From Dehalococcoidia bacterium (GTDB lineage Bacteria; Chloroflexota; Dehalococcoidia; Plut-88900): a stretch of DNA of 18,741 bases. The stretch covers positions 1 through 18,741 of the forward strand of contig JAAXHX010000161.1 of NCBI GenBank assembly GCA_012270635.1, read 5' to 3'. The notes beneath the pieces are model-generated. The model was given only the letters and a program-made list of their open reading frames with translations, was not told the origin of the DNA and did not search any database. Positions 7,082 through 14,840 of this stretch are shown piece by piece. How positions within the stretch are numbered: position 1 is the first letter of the stretch; each line of letters begins with the position of its first letter. Position numbers and translations under genes: made by a program.

Positions 7082-7843
7082 TTGCAAGGCTATGAGATAG
7101 TGACCATCGTCGATCCGCAGATCGCGGACGAGGATGTGCCGAAGACGTCCGATAAGATCAATGAGTTCATCACCTCCAGGGGCGGCGCCATAGCTCGGGT
7201 CCAGAGATGGGGAAGGCGACGCCTGGCATACCCGATCCAGAGACAGACCGAGGCCCACTACCTGCTCACCACTTTTGCCCTGGACCCGCAGCTGGCCTCG
7301 GAGCTGGAGGCGGACTTGACCCTGGCGCAGGAAGTGCTGAAGCACATGGTCATCAAGCTGGATGACGCCGAGTTCCAGAAGGCCTCCGAGGAACCCCCGC
7401 CCCCTCCGGTAGAACTCCCGCCCGCAGCGACAGAACCCCCGCCCGCAGCGACAGAGCCCCCACCCGTTGCGACGGAGGCCCCGCCCGCTGAGGCAGAGGC
7501 CCCGCCCGCTGAGGCAGAGGCCCCGCCGGTTGCGACAGAACCCCCGTCCGCAGCGACAGAAGCCCCGCCCGCTGCGGCGGAACCCCCGCCTGTTGCGGTA
7601 GAGGCCCCATCCGTTGAAGCAGAGGCCCCATCTGTTGAGGCAGAGGCCCCACCCGCTCCGGTAGAACCCCCGCCCGTTGAAGCAGAGGCCCAGCAGGATG
7701 AAGCCGCACCCGACGAGCCGGCTGCTGAACCCGTTGCCGAGCAGGAGGCTATAGGAAGCGAGGCGTCGGGGGAGGGGGTTGACGAAGCATCGCCCTCCAC
7801 TGATGAAGAGCAGCCGGAGGCGGAGGACAAAGGAGGGCCGTAG
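7082..7843 (+). CDS. rpsF: 30S ribosomal protein S6 with long Pro/Ala/Glu repeat tail
   Basis: Residues 1-97 are a typical S6: YEIVTIVDPQI (4-14), INEFITSRGGAIARVQRWGRRRLAYPIQRQTEAHY (26-60) and VLKHMVIKLD at the end of the fold. S6 binds S18 on the small subunit platform, and rpsR lies two genes downstream. Residues 98-253 form an unusual tail: 13 successive seven-residue units of the pattern [TAV]E[PA]P[PS]xx (110-200), then an acidic, unstructured-looking stretch. Normal S6 is about 95-135 residues. The start is TTG 7082, preceded by GGGAG seven bases upstream; no ATG in frame fits the S6 N-terminus. The tail is in frame up to a TAG two bases before ssb, so it appears to be real coding sequence rather than a frameshift product. 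Confidence 0.93.
   Translation: MQGYEIVTIVDPQIADEDVPKTSDKINEFITSRGGAIARVQRWGRRRLAYPIQRQTEAHYLLTTFALDPQLASELEADLTLAQEVLKHMVIKLDDAEFQKASEEPPPPPVELPPAATEPPPAATEPPPVATEAPPAEAEAPPAEAEAPPVATEPPSAATEAPPAAAEPPPVAVEAPSVEAEAPSVEAEAPPAPVEPPPVEAEAQQDEAAPDEPAAEPVAEQEAIGSEASGEGVDEASPSTDEEQPEAEDKGGP
7409..7681 (+). repeat. Tandem 21-bp repeats encoding heptads in the S6 tail
   Basis: Thirteen degenerate 21-bp units (273 bp), each encoding seven residues such as TEPPPAA, TEAPPAE or AEAPSVE. Adjacent units include near-identical copies (AEAPPAE, VEAPSVE/AEAPSVE), pointing to growth by tandem duplication. A further decayed unit (AEAQQDE) follows. Confidence 0.9.
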
Positions 7844-7845
7844 GA

Positions 7846-8250
7846 ATGGTGGGCTTGAACAAGATCATGGTGATCGGCAACCTGGGGACGGACCCCGAGA
7901 TGAGGTACACCCCCAACGGCAATGCGGTGACCAACTTTCGGATGGCGGTGACCAGGTCCTACACCCCCAGGGACGGGGAGCGAAGGCAGGAAACGGAATG
8001 GTTCAGGATAGTGGCCTGGAACCAGCAGGCCGAGTCCTGTAATCAGTACCTGCAGAAGGGCAAGCGGGTCTACGTGGAAGGCAGGCTGAAGAGCGACACC
8101 TGGGAAGGGCGCGACGGCCAGACCAGGTTCACCAACGAGATCATCGCTGATCGCGTCCTGTTCCTGGACCGCCAGCCCGTGACCACGGCGCCGGGTGACG
8201 AGCCGTACGGCGACGACGCGGGGGACGGGGCGGAGGACCTGCCCTTCTAG
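7846..8250 (+). CDS. ssb: Single-stranded DNA-binding protein
   Basis: 134-residue OB-fold protein that coats single-stranded DNA in replication, repair and recombination. Seen: the N-terminal LNKIMVIGNLGTDPEMRYTPNGNAV strand pattern, TEWFRIVAWNQQAE, YLQKGKRVYVEGRL and a short acidic linker ending in DLPF, the usual SSB C-terminal tip that recruits partner proteins. It is at the short end for the family because the linker is short. ATG 7846 lies two bases after the rpsF stop; AGGAGGG inside the rpsF end serves as Shine-Dalgarno sequence. The rpsF-ssb-rpsR order is common in bacteria. Confidence 0.96.
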   Translation: MVGLNKIMVIGNLGTDPEMRYTPNGNAVTNFRMAVTRSYTPRDGERRQETEWFRIVAWNQQAESCNQYLQKGKRVYVEGRLKSDTWEGRDGQTRFTNEIIADRVLFLDRQPVTTAPGDEPYGDDAGDGAEDLPF

Positions 8251-8326
8251 GGGCTCGGGCCGAGGGAAGACGCAAAGGGATTTAATCGCACGCAGTTGAG
8301 CGAGTTCGAGAAAGGAATGGTCTAAC

Positions 8327-8635
8327 GTGGTTCAGTCAAGGCCGAGAACTGGCCCGCCCAGGGAGCGGCGGGGAGGAAGACCTTGGTACGCGCGCAGGCG
8401 CAAGGTCTGCTCTTTCTGCGTGGACAAGGTGAAGACCATAGACTACAAGGACCCGACCAAGCTCAAACGTTTCATATCCGACAGGGCCAAGATCGAGCCC
8501 CGGCGCAAGACGGGAACGTGCGCAAAGCACCAGCGGAGACTGACCAGGGCCATCAAGAGAGCCCGCACCATTGCGCTGCTGCCCATAGCGGCCAACCACG
8601 TACTGGACACCGGCCCGATAGTCGTCTCCGCGTAA
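8327..8635 (+). CDS. rpsR: 30S ribosomal protein S18, zinc-ribbon form
   Basis: 102-residue small-subunit protein that pairs with S6. The core [49 protein letters not shown] is unmistakable. Residues C28, C31 (CSFC), C65 and H68 form the zinc-binding set of the C+ type of S18. The N-terminus is Arg/Pro-rich and the C-terminus has about 14 residues past IALLPIA. The start is GTG 8327, behind AAAGGA; an ATG at 8318 meets a stop two codons later. A 76-bp gap separates it from ssb, without a clear promoter. Confidence 0.96.
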   Translation: MVQSRPRTGPPRERRGGRPWYARRRKVCSFCVDKVKTIDYKDPTKLKRFISDRAKIEPRRKTGTCAKHQRRLTRAIKRARTIALLPIAANHVLDTGPIVVSA

Positions 8636-8723
8636 GGGGACGAGGAAATTTGACAAAGGCGCGTCCGCCGGCCCTTGCTTTCGAGGCCGACGCCCCTTGC
8701 AAGCCGCTACCCCAGCCCCGAGC

Positions 8724-10037
8724 ATGAGCACCCAACCAACTGCCCCGGCGAAGAGGATCGGGATTGGCCTCATGGGCGTCGGGGTGGTGGGGAGTGGGGT
8801 CGCGGCGGTCCTGAACGATAAATCCGCGGACCTGGACGCGGGGCCCGGGGCCCAACTGAGCATTTGCAGGGCGCTGGTCAAGGACCCGTCCAAGTCGAGG
8901 CCCGTTCACCTCTCGCCGGAACTGTTCACCACGGACCCCAACGAGCTGCTCCAGGACCCGGAAGTCGACATAATCGTTGAGGTGATGGGTGGGGAGAACC
9001 CGGCTCGGGAGTATATCTGCGAAGCGCTGTCTCGGGGCAAGCACGTGGTTACGGCCAACAAGGAAGTGATGGGCAAGCACGGGCCCGACCTTTCGGGGCT
9101 GGCCCAGCGTCGAGGAGTCGCGCTTCTGTACGAGGCCAGCGCGGGCGGCGGTATCCCCCTGATCAGCACCCTTCACCAGGACCTGTCCGCCAACGAGGTC
9201 ACCGGCGTCACCGCCATAATCAACGGGACCACCAACTACATCCTGACCAGGATGTCCCAGGAGGGCGTCGAGTTCGGGGAGGCGTTGGCGCAGGCCATGG
9301 AGCTGGGCTACGCGGAGCCCGACCCCTCGGCGGACATCGAGGGGACGGACGCGGCCCACAAGCTCGCCCTGATAGCCAGCCTGGCGTTTCACACGGAGGT
9401 GCGTTCCCCGGACGTGTACAGCGAGGGGATATCGCGACTGGTGGCGAGGGACTTTCAGTACGCCCGAGAGCTGGGATACGCTATCAAGCTGCTGGCCATA
9501 GGAAAGAACGACGGGGAGTCGATTCAAGTCGGGGTCCACCCGACCCTGCTCCCGGAGGACCTGCTGTTGGCCAAGGTGGACGGGGTGTTCAACGCCATCC
9601 AGATAGACGCCGACGTCGCGGGGAGAATCCTGCTGTATGGCCGGGGCGCGGGCCCCGAGCCGACGGCCAGCGCGGTCATCTCCGACGTCCTGAGGATCGC
9701 CAGGGCGATGTCCCTAGGCCAGGCCAACGGGTGGCCGGTCTCGTCGTCGTCGCCGAAGTCGATAAAGCCCATGGAGGAGTGGGAAAGCCAGTTCTACGTG
9801 CGGATGACGGTGGAGGACACCTTCGGGGTCCTGGCCCAAATCACGCAGATATTCAAAGAGATGAAGATAAGCCTGGCCTCGGTGATCCAGAAACGTTCCG
9901 ACCCGGAGCACGGTACGGCGGAGATCGTACTGATGACCCACCCCGCTCCCGAAAAGGCGATGCGGGAGTCGGTGGAGAGGATGGAGGAACTCGAGGCCGT
10001 GAGGGAGATCGGGAACGTGGTGCGGGTGGAAGGTTGA
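8724..10037 (+). CDS. hom: Homoserine dehydrogenase
   Basis: Reduces aspartate semialdehyde to homoserine with NAD(P)H, the branch point to threonine and methionine. 437 residues in three parts: a Rossmann domain (GVGVVGSG, 18-25), the catalytic domain with VTANKE (109-114), EASAGGGIP, IINGTTNYILTRM (165-177) and EPDPSADIEGTDAAHKLALIASLAF (catalytic lysine K213), then a C-terminal ACT domain from about 350 (RMTVEDTFGVLAQITQIF) for probable feedback by threonine. I chose ATG 8724, though it lacks a Shine-Dalgarno sequence; TTG 8697, with GAGG ten bases upstream, would add nine residues and is a fair alternative. Threonine synthase follows 14 bp later, so the two form a pathway operon; homoserine kinase is not in the window. 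Confidence 0.95.
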   Translation: MSTQPTAPAKRIGIGLMGVGVVGSGVAAVLNDKSADLDAGPGAQLSICRALVKDPSKSRPVHLSPELFTTDPNELLQDPEVDIIVEVMGGENPAREYICEALSRGKHVVTANKEVMGKHGPDLSGLAQRRGVALLYEASAGGGIPLISTLHQDLSANEVTGVTAIINGTTNYILTRMSQEGVEFGEALAQAMELGYAEPDPSADIEGTDAAHKLALIASLAFHTEVRSPDVYSEGISRLVARDFQYARELGYAIKLLAIGKNDGESIQVGVHPTLLPEDLLLAKVDGVFNAIQIDADVAGRILLYGRGAGPEPTASAVISDVLRIARAMSLGQANGWPVSSSSPKSIKPMEEWESQFYVRMTVEDTFGVLAQITQIFKEMKISLASVIQKRSDPEHGTAEIVLMTHPAPEKAMRESVERMEELEAVREIGNVVRVEG

Positions 10038-10051
10038 AGCGCGAGACTCGG

Positions 10052-11122
10052 ATGGGGCAGGGCGTTCTCGGCAGGTACGGTGAATATCTCCCATTAACGC
10101 GTTCCACGCCGATGATAACCCTGGGAGAGGGCGACACTCCCCTGGTGCGCTCGAGGGCCATCGAGAAAGAGCTGGGGGTCGGGAGGCTCTATTTCAAGCT
10201 GGAAGGCTGCAACCCGACGGGATCCTTCAAGGATCGGGGGATGGTGGTTGCGGTGGCGAAGGCGCTGGAGTCGGGGGCGGAGGCGATCATGTGCGCCTCG
10301 ACTGGGAACACCAGCGCATCGGCCTCGGCCTTCGGGGCCCGGTTCGGGCTCGAGACCTACGTTCTGGCCCCCAAGGGCAGGATAGCCAAGGGGAAGCTCT
10401 CCCAGGCCCTGGTGCACGGGGCCAAGCTGGTGAGCATAGACGGCAGCTTCGACGAGATATTGCGCATCGCCCAGACCCTGACCGAGAGATATGAAGTGGC
10501 CTTCGTGAACTCCCTCAATCCCCACAGGATAGAGGGGCAGAAGACCGCCGCCTTCGAGATAGTGGACGACCTGGGGTCGGCGCCCGACTACCTGCTGGTG
10601 CCCGTGGGAAATGCGGGCAATATCACCGCCTACTGGAAGGGTTTCAAGGAGTATGCCGACCTGGGAAAGGCGACGACCAAGCCCCGGATGATGGGTTTTC
10701 AAGCCGCCGGGGCCGCCCCGATAGTCGAGGGCAAACCTGTGGAGGACCCGCAGACAGTGGCCTCGGCGATCAGGATAGGCAACCCGGCCAGCTGGAACGG
10801 CGCCCTGACCGCCGAAAGAGAGTCGGGTGGGGCGATAGACCTGGTCACCGACGATGAGATTCTGTCGGCATACCGGGCGATTGCGGAAAAGGAGGGGGTG
10901 TTTGGGGAACCGGCCTCCGCCGCCTCGGTGGCGGGGTTGTATAAAATGGCGCGGAATGGAAAAGAGCTCCGGGACGCCTCGGTAGTGTGCGTGATCACGG
11001 GCACGGGTCTCAAAGACCAGGAGGTGGCCCTGCAGAGCCGGGGAACGTTCCTGGAAGCCCCGCCCACGGCGTCGGGCGTCGAGGCGGTCCTTGGGTTGGG
11101 CCGGGTAAGGTCCGCAACGTAG
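10052..11122 (+). CDS. thrC: Threonine synthase
   Basis: PLP enzyme that converts O-phosphohomoserine to threonine. 356 residues, typical of the shorter bacterial class. Motifs: TLGEGDTPLV (23-32), GCNPTGSFKDRGM with PLP lysine K60, CASTGNTSASASAFG (81-95), the phosphate-binding VPVGNAGNI (183-191), and VITGTGLKD near the C-terminus. ATG 10052 is chosen because the GVLGRYGEYLPLT opening matches the family N-terminus; a TTG at 10034 overlapping the hom stop (TTGA) would add six residues. It ends 9 bp before folE. Confidence 0.95.
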   Translation: MGQGVLGRYGEYLPLTRSTPMITLGEGDTPLVRSRAIEKELGVGRLYFKLEGCNPTGSFKDRGMVVAVAKALESGAEAIMCASTGNTSASASAFGARFGLETYVLAPKGRIAKGKLSQALVHGAKLVSIDGSFDEILRIAQTLTERYEVAFVNSLNPHRIEGQKTAAFEIVDDLGSAPDYLLVPVGNAGNITAYWKGFKEYADLGKATTKPRMMGFQAAGAAPIVEGKPVEDPQTVASAIRIGNPASWNGALTAERESGGAIDLVTDDEILSAYRAIAEKEGVFGEPASAASVAGLYKMARNGKELRDASVVCVITGTGLKDQEVALQSRGTFLEAPPTASGVEAVLGLGRVRSAT

Positions 11123-11131
11123 GATGGTCAC

Positions 11132-11692
11132 TTGGTAGATAAACAGGCCATAGAGAAGGCGTTCGGGGAGATAGTAGAGGGCCTCGGGGTCAGTGCCCCG
11201 AGCAACGGGCTCCGGGACACGCCGACCCGGGTGGCGGTAGCCTACGAAGAGCTCTTTTCGGGGATCGATCAGGACCCCGCCGGGGAACTGGCCGTGACCT
11301 TCGACGAGGAGCACGACGACCTGATGATGGTGCGCAACATGCCCCTCTACTCCATGTGCGAACACCACCTCCTCCCCTTCTTCGGTTCGGCGCACATAGG
11401 CTACGTTCCCAAGGGCAAGGTGGCGGGGGTGAGCAAACTGGCCCGGGTTGTGGAGATCCTCTCGCGCAGGCCCCAGATGCAGGAGCGCCTGACGAAGCAG
11501 GTAGCGGATACTATATACGAAGGCGTCGGGCCCGACGGGCTGGTGGTGATCATAGACGCCGAGCACCTGTGCATGACCATGCGGGGCATCCAGAAGCCGG
11601 GAACGCGCATTGTCACCCTAGCGGCGAGAGGGCAGTTCGAAAAGGGCCGCTTCAGCAAGGAGCAGCTCATATCGATCCTGCAGGGGAGTTGA
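11132..11692 (+). CDS. folE: GTP cyclohydrolase I (FolE type IA)
   Basis: Opens the GTP ring to give dihydroneopterin triphosphate, the first step of folate and pterin synthesis. 186 residues. The zinc ligands are present with the spacing of the E. coli enzyme: C76 and H79 in MCEHHLLPFFG and C147 in HLCMTMRGI. The opening GLRDTPTRVAVAYEELFSG and the segment YVPKGKVAGVSKLARVVEILSRRPQMQERLT are also typical. The start is TTG 11132 with AGGA seven bases upstream; the ATG at 11124 is out of frame. It follows thrC closely and its TGA shares a base with the next ATG (TGATG), so translation is probably coupled. Confidence 0.96.
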   Translation: MVDKQAIEKAFGEIVEGLGVSAPSNGLRDTPTRVAVAYEELFSGIDQDPAGELAVTFDEEHDDLMMVRNMPLYSMCEHHLLPFFGSAHIGYVPKGKVAGVSKLARVVEILSRRPQMQERLTKQVADTIYEGVGPDGLVVIIDAEHLCMTMRGIQKPGTRIVTLAARGQFEKGRFSKEQLISILQGS

Positions 11693-12699
11693 TGTCGAGG
11701 CTGCGAATGGTGCGGGAGACGTTCTCGGGCCTGGCCCCTCGGTGGGAGGGGCTCCTGGGACGAGCGGCGGTCAACAACATCTTCCTCAGCCCCCAATGGC
11801 ATAGGCTATGGTGGGACTCCCTGGCCGACAACGAAGAGCTGCTGCTGTTCGCCTGCCTGGACGGAGAGGAACTGGTGGGGGTGCTGCCCCTGAAGCGGAT
11901 GGGAGGCCGGCTATCGTTCATCGGCAACGCCAACGTCTGCGACTACATGGACTTCGTGGTGGCCGGGGGTCGGGAGGGGGAGGTGTACGAGGCCATTACG
12001 GGACACCTGCTGGGCCTGGAGTGGGAGGAACTGACGCTGAACGGCGTCGACGGCCGGTCCCCGACCATGTCCCGCCTGGTCGACTCGCTTCGGCAGCGAG
12101 GCATGGGCGTCACGATCAGGCCGGAAGAGGTGTGCCCGACGGTGAAGCTGCCCGGCAGCTGGGACGAGTACCTCTCGGGGCTGAGCAAGAAGGACCGGCA
12201 CGAGCTTCGCAGGAAGCTGCGCCGCCTTTACAGTGCGGGAGACGTGAGATATCATGTCGCCGCTCAATGTGACGGATTTCCCAAAGATTTGGAGGAGTTT
12301 CTAGGGCTGCTGGAGAACAGCCGGGCCGACAAAGCGGCGTTCATGACCCCGCAGATGCGGGGGTTCTTTCGGAACACGCTCTCGGGGCTGGCGAAGACGG
12401 GGGCCGTGCGGCTCAGCTTCCTGGAGGTGGACGGGAAGCGGGTGTCTTCCACCGTCTGCTTCGACTACGATAACCGGTATTTCCTCTACAACAGCGGTTA
12501 CGACACCGAGTATTCGCACCTGAGCGTCGGGCTCCTGCTTAAAGCGCTATGCCTGAAGCGGGCCATCGAGACGGGCAAGACGGAATTCAATTTCCTGAGA
12601 GGTGCCGAGCCATACAAGTACCATCTGGGGGCCGTCGATGAAGTCGTATACACCATATCGGCCGACCGCAGGGGCGTCCTCCCCGGCGAGCCTTCTTAA
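11692..12699 (+). CDS. CelD/BcsL-type GNAT acyltransferase (Acetyltransf_6)
   Basis: 335-residue protein of the two-domain GNAT-like group found in surface polysaccharide and lipid clusters (CelD/BcsL type, related to FemAB). Supporting segments: LSPQWHRLWWDS (family pattern near the N-terminus), LPGSWDEYLSGLSKKDRHELRRKLRRL (about 150-176), LENSRADKAAFMTPQMRGFFRNTLSGLAKTGAVRLSFLEVDGKRVSSTVCFDY, and the C-terminal YNSGYDTEYSHLSVGLLLKALCLKRAIETGKTEFNFLRGAEPYKYHLG, which is diagnostic. ATG 11692 overlaps the folE stop by one base and follows GGGGAG. The acyl acceptor is unknown; with a GT4 enzyme 15 bp downstream, a sugar or glycolipid is plausible. Confidence 0.85.
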   Translation: MSRLRMVRETFSGLAPRWEGLLGRAAVNNIFLSPQWHRLWWDSLADNEELLLFACLDGEELVGVLPLKRMGGRLSFIGNANVCDYMDFVVAGGREGEVYEAITGHLLGLEWEELTLNGVDGRSPTMSRLVDSLRQRGMGVTIRPEEVCPTVKLPGSWDEYLSGLSKKDRHELRRKLRRLYSAGDVRYHVAAQCDGFPKDLEEFLGLLENSRADKAAFMTPQMRGFFRNTLSGLAKTGAVRLSFLEVDGKRVSSTVCFDYDNRYFLYNSGYDTEYSHLSVGLLLKALCLKRAIETGKTEFNFLRGAEPYKYHLGAVDEVVYTISADRRGVLPGEPS

Positions 12700-12714
12700 C
12701 GTTCATCAGTTTCC

Positions 12715-13932
12715 ATGTCCAAGGATAAGCTGCGGATAGCGCTGGTCAGCGTCCACGGTTGTCCCCTCGCCCGCCTGGGGGAGAGAGACACCGGGGGCAT
12801 GAACGTATACCTGCTCCAGCTGGCCAAAGAGCTGGGCAGTCTCGGGATCACCGCCGACGTATTCACCCGGTTCCACGACCCCAACGACCCCGAGATAGTG
12901 GACCTGGGGCCCGGTTCTCGGGTAATCCACGTCAAGGCCGGGCCCTGGTACGAGTCCAAAGAGGGCATCTATCCCCTGCTCCCGGAGTTCGTGGACAACA
13001 TGGTGCGCTTTCAGCAGGAGCGCGGCCTCTCCTACGACTTGTACCACAGCCATTACTGGCTGTCCGGGGAGGTGGTGTCGAGGCTGAACCGGTACGGGAG
13101 ACGACCTCACGTAGCGAGCTTCCACACCCTGGGTGAGGCCAAGGTGCGGGCCCGTTCCGAGGAGAACGAAAGCGTAGTGCGAATCCGGTCCGAGAGGGAC
13201 ACCCTGCACCGAGCGGACCGGATAGTGGCCGTGAGCGAACACGAGCGGGGCAACATGATCGACTTCTATGACGCACCGGGCGACCGGATCCAGGTGATAC
13301 CGTGCGGTGTAGACATGGAGGTGTTCAAGCCGATGCCCAGGGATGAAGCGAGGCGGGAACTGGGTCTCGGCGGGGAGAAAGTGCTGCTCTACGTGGGCAG
13401 GGTGCAGCCCCTCAAGGGCCCCGAGCTCCTGCTGGAGGCGGTGGCGCGACTGGGCCTGGAGTCGGGGTTGAAGGTGCTGATAGTGGGGGGCGACGCAAAG
13501 GGCGACGCGGAGGTCGACAAGGTGCGCCGGCTGGCCGGGGACCTGGGCATCGGTCACCTGGTCTCCTTCGAGGGCACGGTGCCCCACGGCAGGCTGGTGC
13601 ACTACTACAACGCCGCCGACCTCTGCGTGGTGCCCTCGTTCTACGAAAGCTTTGGTCTGGTGGCGGCGGAGGCGATGGCCTGCGGCACGCCGGTGGTGGC
13701 GACGGCGGTCGGGGGACTACCGGAGACGGTGAAGGACGGATTAAACGGCTGCCTGATCAGGGAGCGCAGACCGGAGACCCTAGCCAAGACGGTCAACCTC
13801 CTGCTGGACGATACGCAACTAAGGGGGCTGCTGGCCTCCCGGGCGCGGGAGTCGGTGGCGGGGCTGGACTGGCCCCTGGTGGCGGGTAGGGTGGCGGGTC
13901 TCTACGAATCGGTGTACCAGGCCGTCAACTAG
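12715..13932 (+). CDS. GT4 glycosyltransferase, MshA / sucrose-phosphate-synthase-like
   Basis: 405-residue retaining glycosyltransferase with two Rossmann-like halves. The N-terminal half follows the actinobacterial MshA pattern closely: SVHGCPLARLGERDTGGMNVYLLQLAKEL (12-40), DVFTRF (48-53), a proline/glycine segment RVIHVKAGPWYESKE, and YHSHYWLSG (110-118). The C-terminal half has VIPCGVDMEVFKP, YVGRVQPLKGPELLLEA (R229, K234 for nucleotide-sugar phosphates), and the E-x7-E pair E311/E319 in ESFGLVAAEAMACGTPVVAT. MshA joins UDP-GlcNAc to inositol 3-phosphate; sucrose-phosphate synthase and other GT4 enzymes share these motifs, so the acceptor is open. ATG 12715 has no Shine-Dalgarno sequence and lies 15 bp after the acyltransferase gene. 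It converges on the GNAT gene 6 bp away. Confidence 0.88.
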   Translation: MSKDKLRIALVSVHGCPLARLGERDTGGMNVYLLQLAKELGSLGITADVFTRFHDPNDPEIVDLGPGSRVIHVKAGPWYESKEGIYPLLPEFVDNMVRFQQERGLSYDLYHSHYWLSGEVVSRLNRYGRRPHVASFHTLGEAKVRARSEENESVVRIRSERDTLHRADRIVAVSEHERGNMIDFYDAPGDRIQVIPCGVDMEVFKPMPRDEARRELGLGGEKVLLYVGRVQPLKGPELLLEAVARLGLESGLKVLIVGGDAKGDAEVDKVRRLAGDLGIGHLVSFEGTVPHGRLVHYYNAADLCVVPSFYESFGLVAAEAMACGTPVVATAVGGLPETVKDGLNGCLIRERRPETLAKTVNLLLDDTQLRGLLASRARESVAGLDWPLVAGRVAGLYESVYQAVN

Positions 13933-13938
13933 GGCCGT

Positions 13939-14811
13939 CTACAAGCCCCGTTCGTACCACGCGGTCACGGCCCGTCTTCTGAATCCCCCGGCGCGGTAGA
14001 TGCGGTGAGCGCTCGGGTTCAGGCTGTCGACGGTGAGGTCTATGCGGGAAGCCCCCGACTCCCGCAGGTACCGGACACCGGCCCGCATAATTGAGGTGCC
14101 CAGTCCCCTGCCCCGGTACTCGGGGTGCGCCCCCATCATGCCGATGAAGCCCTGGACACTGTTTTCGCCGCGCTCCAGCCTCGTCCAGTTGAAACCGATG
14201 GTGGCGTCCCCGTCGAGGACTAAGAGGATGTCGGCGAAGGTGAACAGGCCCATGCGGACCTTGTAGTGGACGTCCTCGGGGCTGTTGGGGCTGTACCCCC
14301 AGTGCTTGGCAAAGGAGAGGTTCTGGATGAAGCGCAGCCGCTCTTCGTCGCCTTCCCGGAAGTGACGGAGCCGGAACTCCGGTGCAAGGCCGGGGTCGGG
14401 GACCGAGGCCGGATCGTCGAGTTTCATTTCCCAGAACTTGCGGATGAAGCGAAAGCCGCAGCTCCTGGCTAGGCGGCGGGCGTCGAGGGCGCCATAGGGG
14501 ACGGCCATCTGAATAATCCGGTAGCCGAGGCCGGAGGCCCTTTCGACGGAGGCCTGGACCATCCGGGCCCCGGCGCCCTTGCGCAGGTGGTCGGGGTGGA
14601 CTGCGCCCTCCAGGACGACGCGCTTCAAAGGAGGCTCCAGGTTGGCGATGAGGTAGCCGACAGGCCGGTCGCCGTCCAGGGCGAGGAATACGTCCCTCTC
14701 GGCGTCGATGGTGGGCTGTCCGAGCCACACAGACATGTTGTCGGGGGAGCGGGCGGCCCACCAGCCCTTGTCGCCGTGGATAGAGTTGGTCAGGGCCCAG
14801 AGGCAGTCCAA
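13939..14811 (-). CDS. Tandem-GNAT N-acetyltransferase (MshD-like architecture)
   Basis: Two GNAT domains in one chain. Residues are numbered from TTG 14811, giving 290 in all. Domain 1 has VHPDHLRKGAGARMVQASV (acetyl-CoA loop, 71-89), followed by CGFRFIRKFWEMKL; domain 2 starts near 146 (FRLRHFREGDEERL) and has GAHPEYRGRGLGTSIMRAG (228-245) and LTVDSLNPSAHRIYRAGGF. Mycothiol synthase MshD, which acetylates the cysteine amine of its glycoside substrate, has this build and size, but so do other tandem GNATs. TTG 14811 is the first ordinary start in frame, yet it removes the expected first strand: in-frame codons upstream read [10 protein letters not shown], beginning right after an ATA at 14844 with perfect GGAGGT seven bases upstream. 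The gene lies directly behind higA. Confidence 0.82.
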   Translation of the reverse strand: MDCLWALTNSIHGDKGWWAARSPDNMSVWLGQPTIDAERDVFLALDGDRPVGYLIANLEPPLKRVVLEGAVHPDHLRKGAGARMVQASVERASGLGYRIIQMAVPYGALDARRLARSCGFRFIRKFWEMKLDDPASVPDPGLAPEFRLRHFREGDEERLRFIQNLSFAKHWGYSPNSPEDVHYKVRMGLFTFADILLVLDGDATIGFNWTRLERGENSVQGFIGMMGAHPEYRGRGLGTSIMRAGVRYLRESGASRIDLTVDSLNPSAHRIYRAGGFRRRAVTAWYERGL

Positions 14812-14840
14812 GTCCGACGGCTGGAAGTTCTTTACGGTAA

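Noticed and set aside
7258..7830. Long Ser/Ala/Gly-rich frame opposite the S6 tail
   Set aside because: It is the mirror of the 21-bp repeats encoding the Pro/Ala/Glu tail; low complexity on the opposite strand explains it.
8650..8678. Perfect TTGACA upstream of hom
   Set aside because: No -10-like hexamer at 15-19 bp (CCTTGC at 17 bp), so not called as a promoter.
8656..8690. Possible intrinsic terminator after rpsR (GGCG/CGCC stem)
   Set aside because: The stem is only 4 bp and no uninterrupted T run follows.
10094..11566. 490-codon frame opposite thrC and folE
   Set aside because: Spans two confidently identified genes on the other strand and has no protein-like features.
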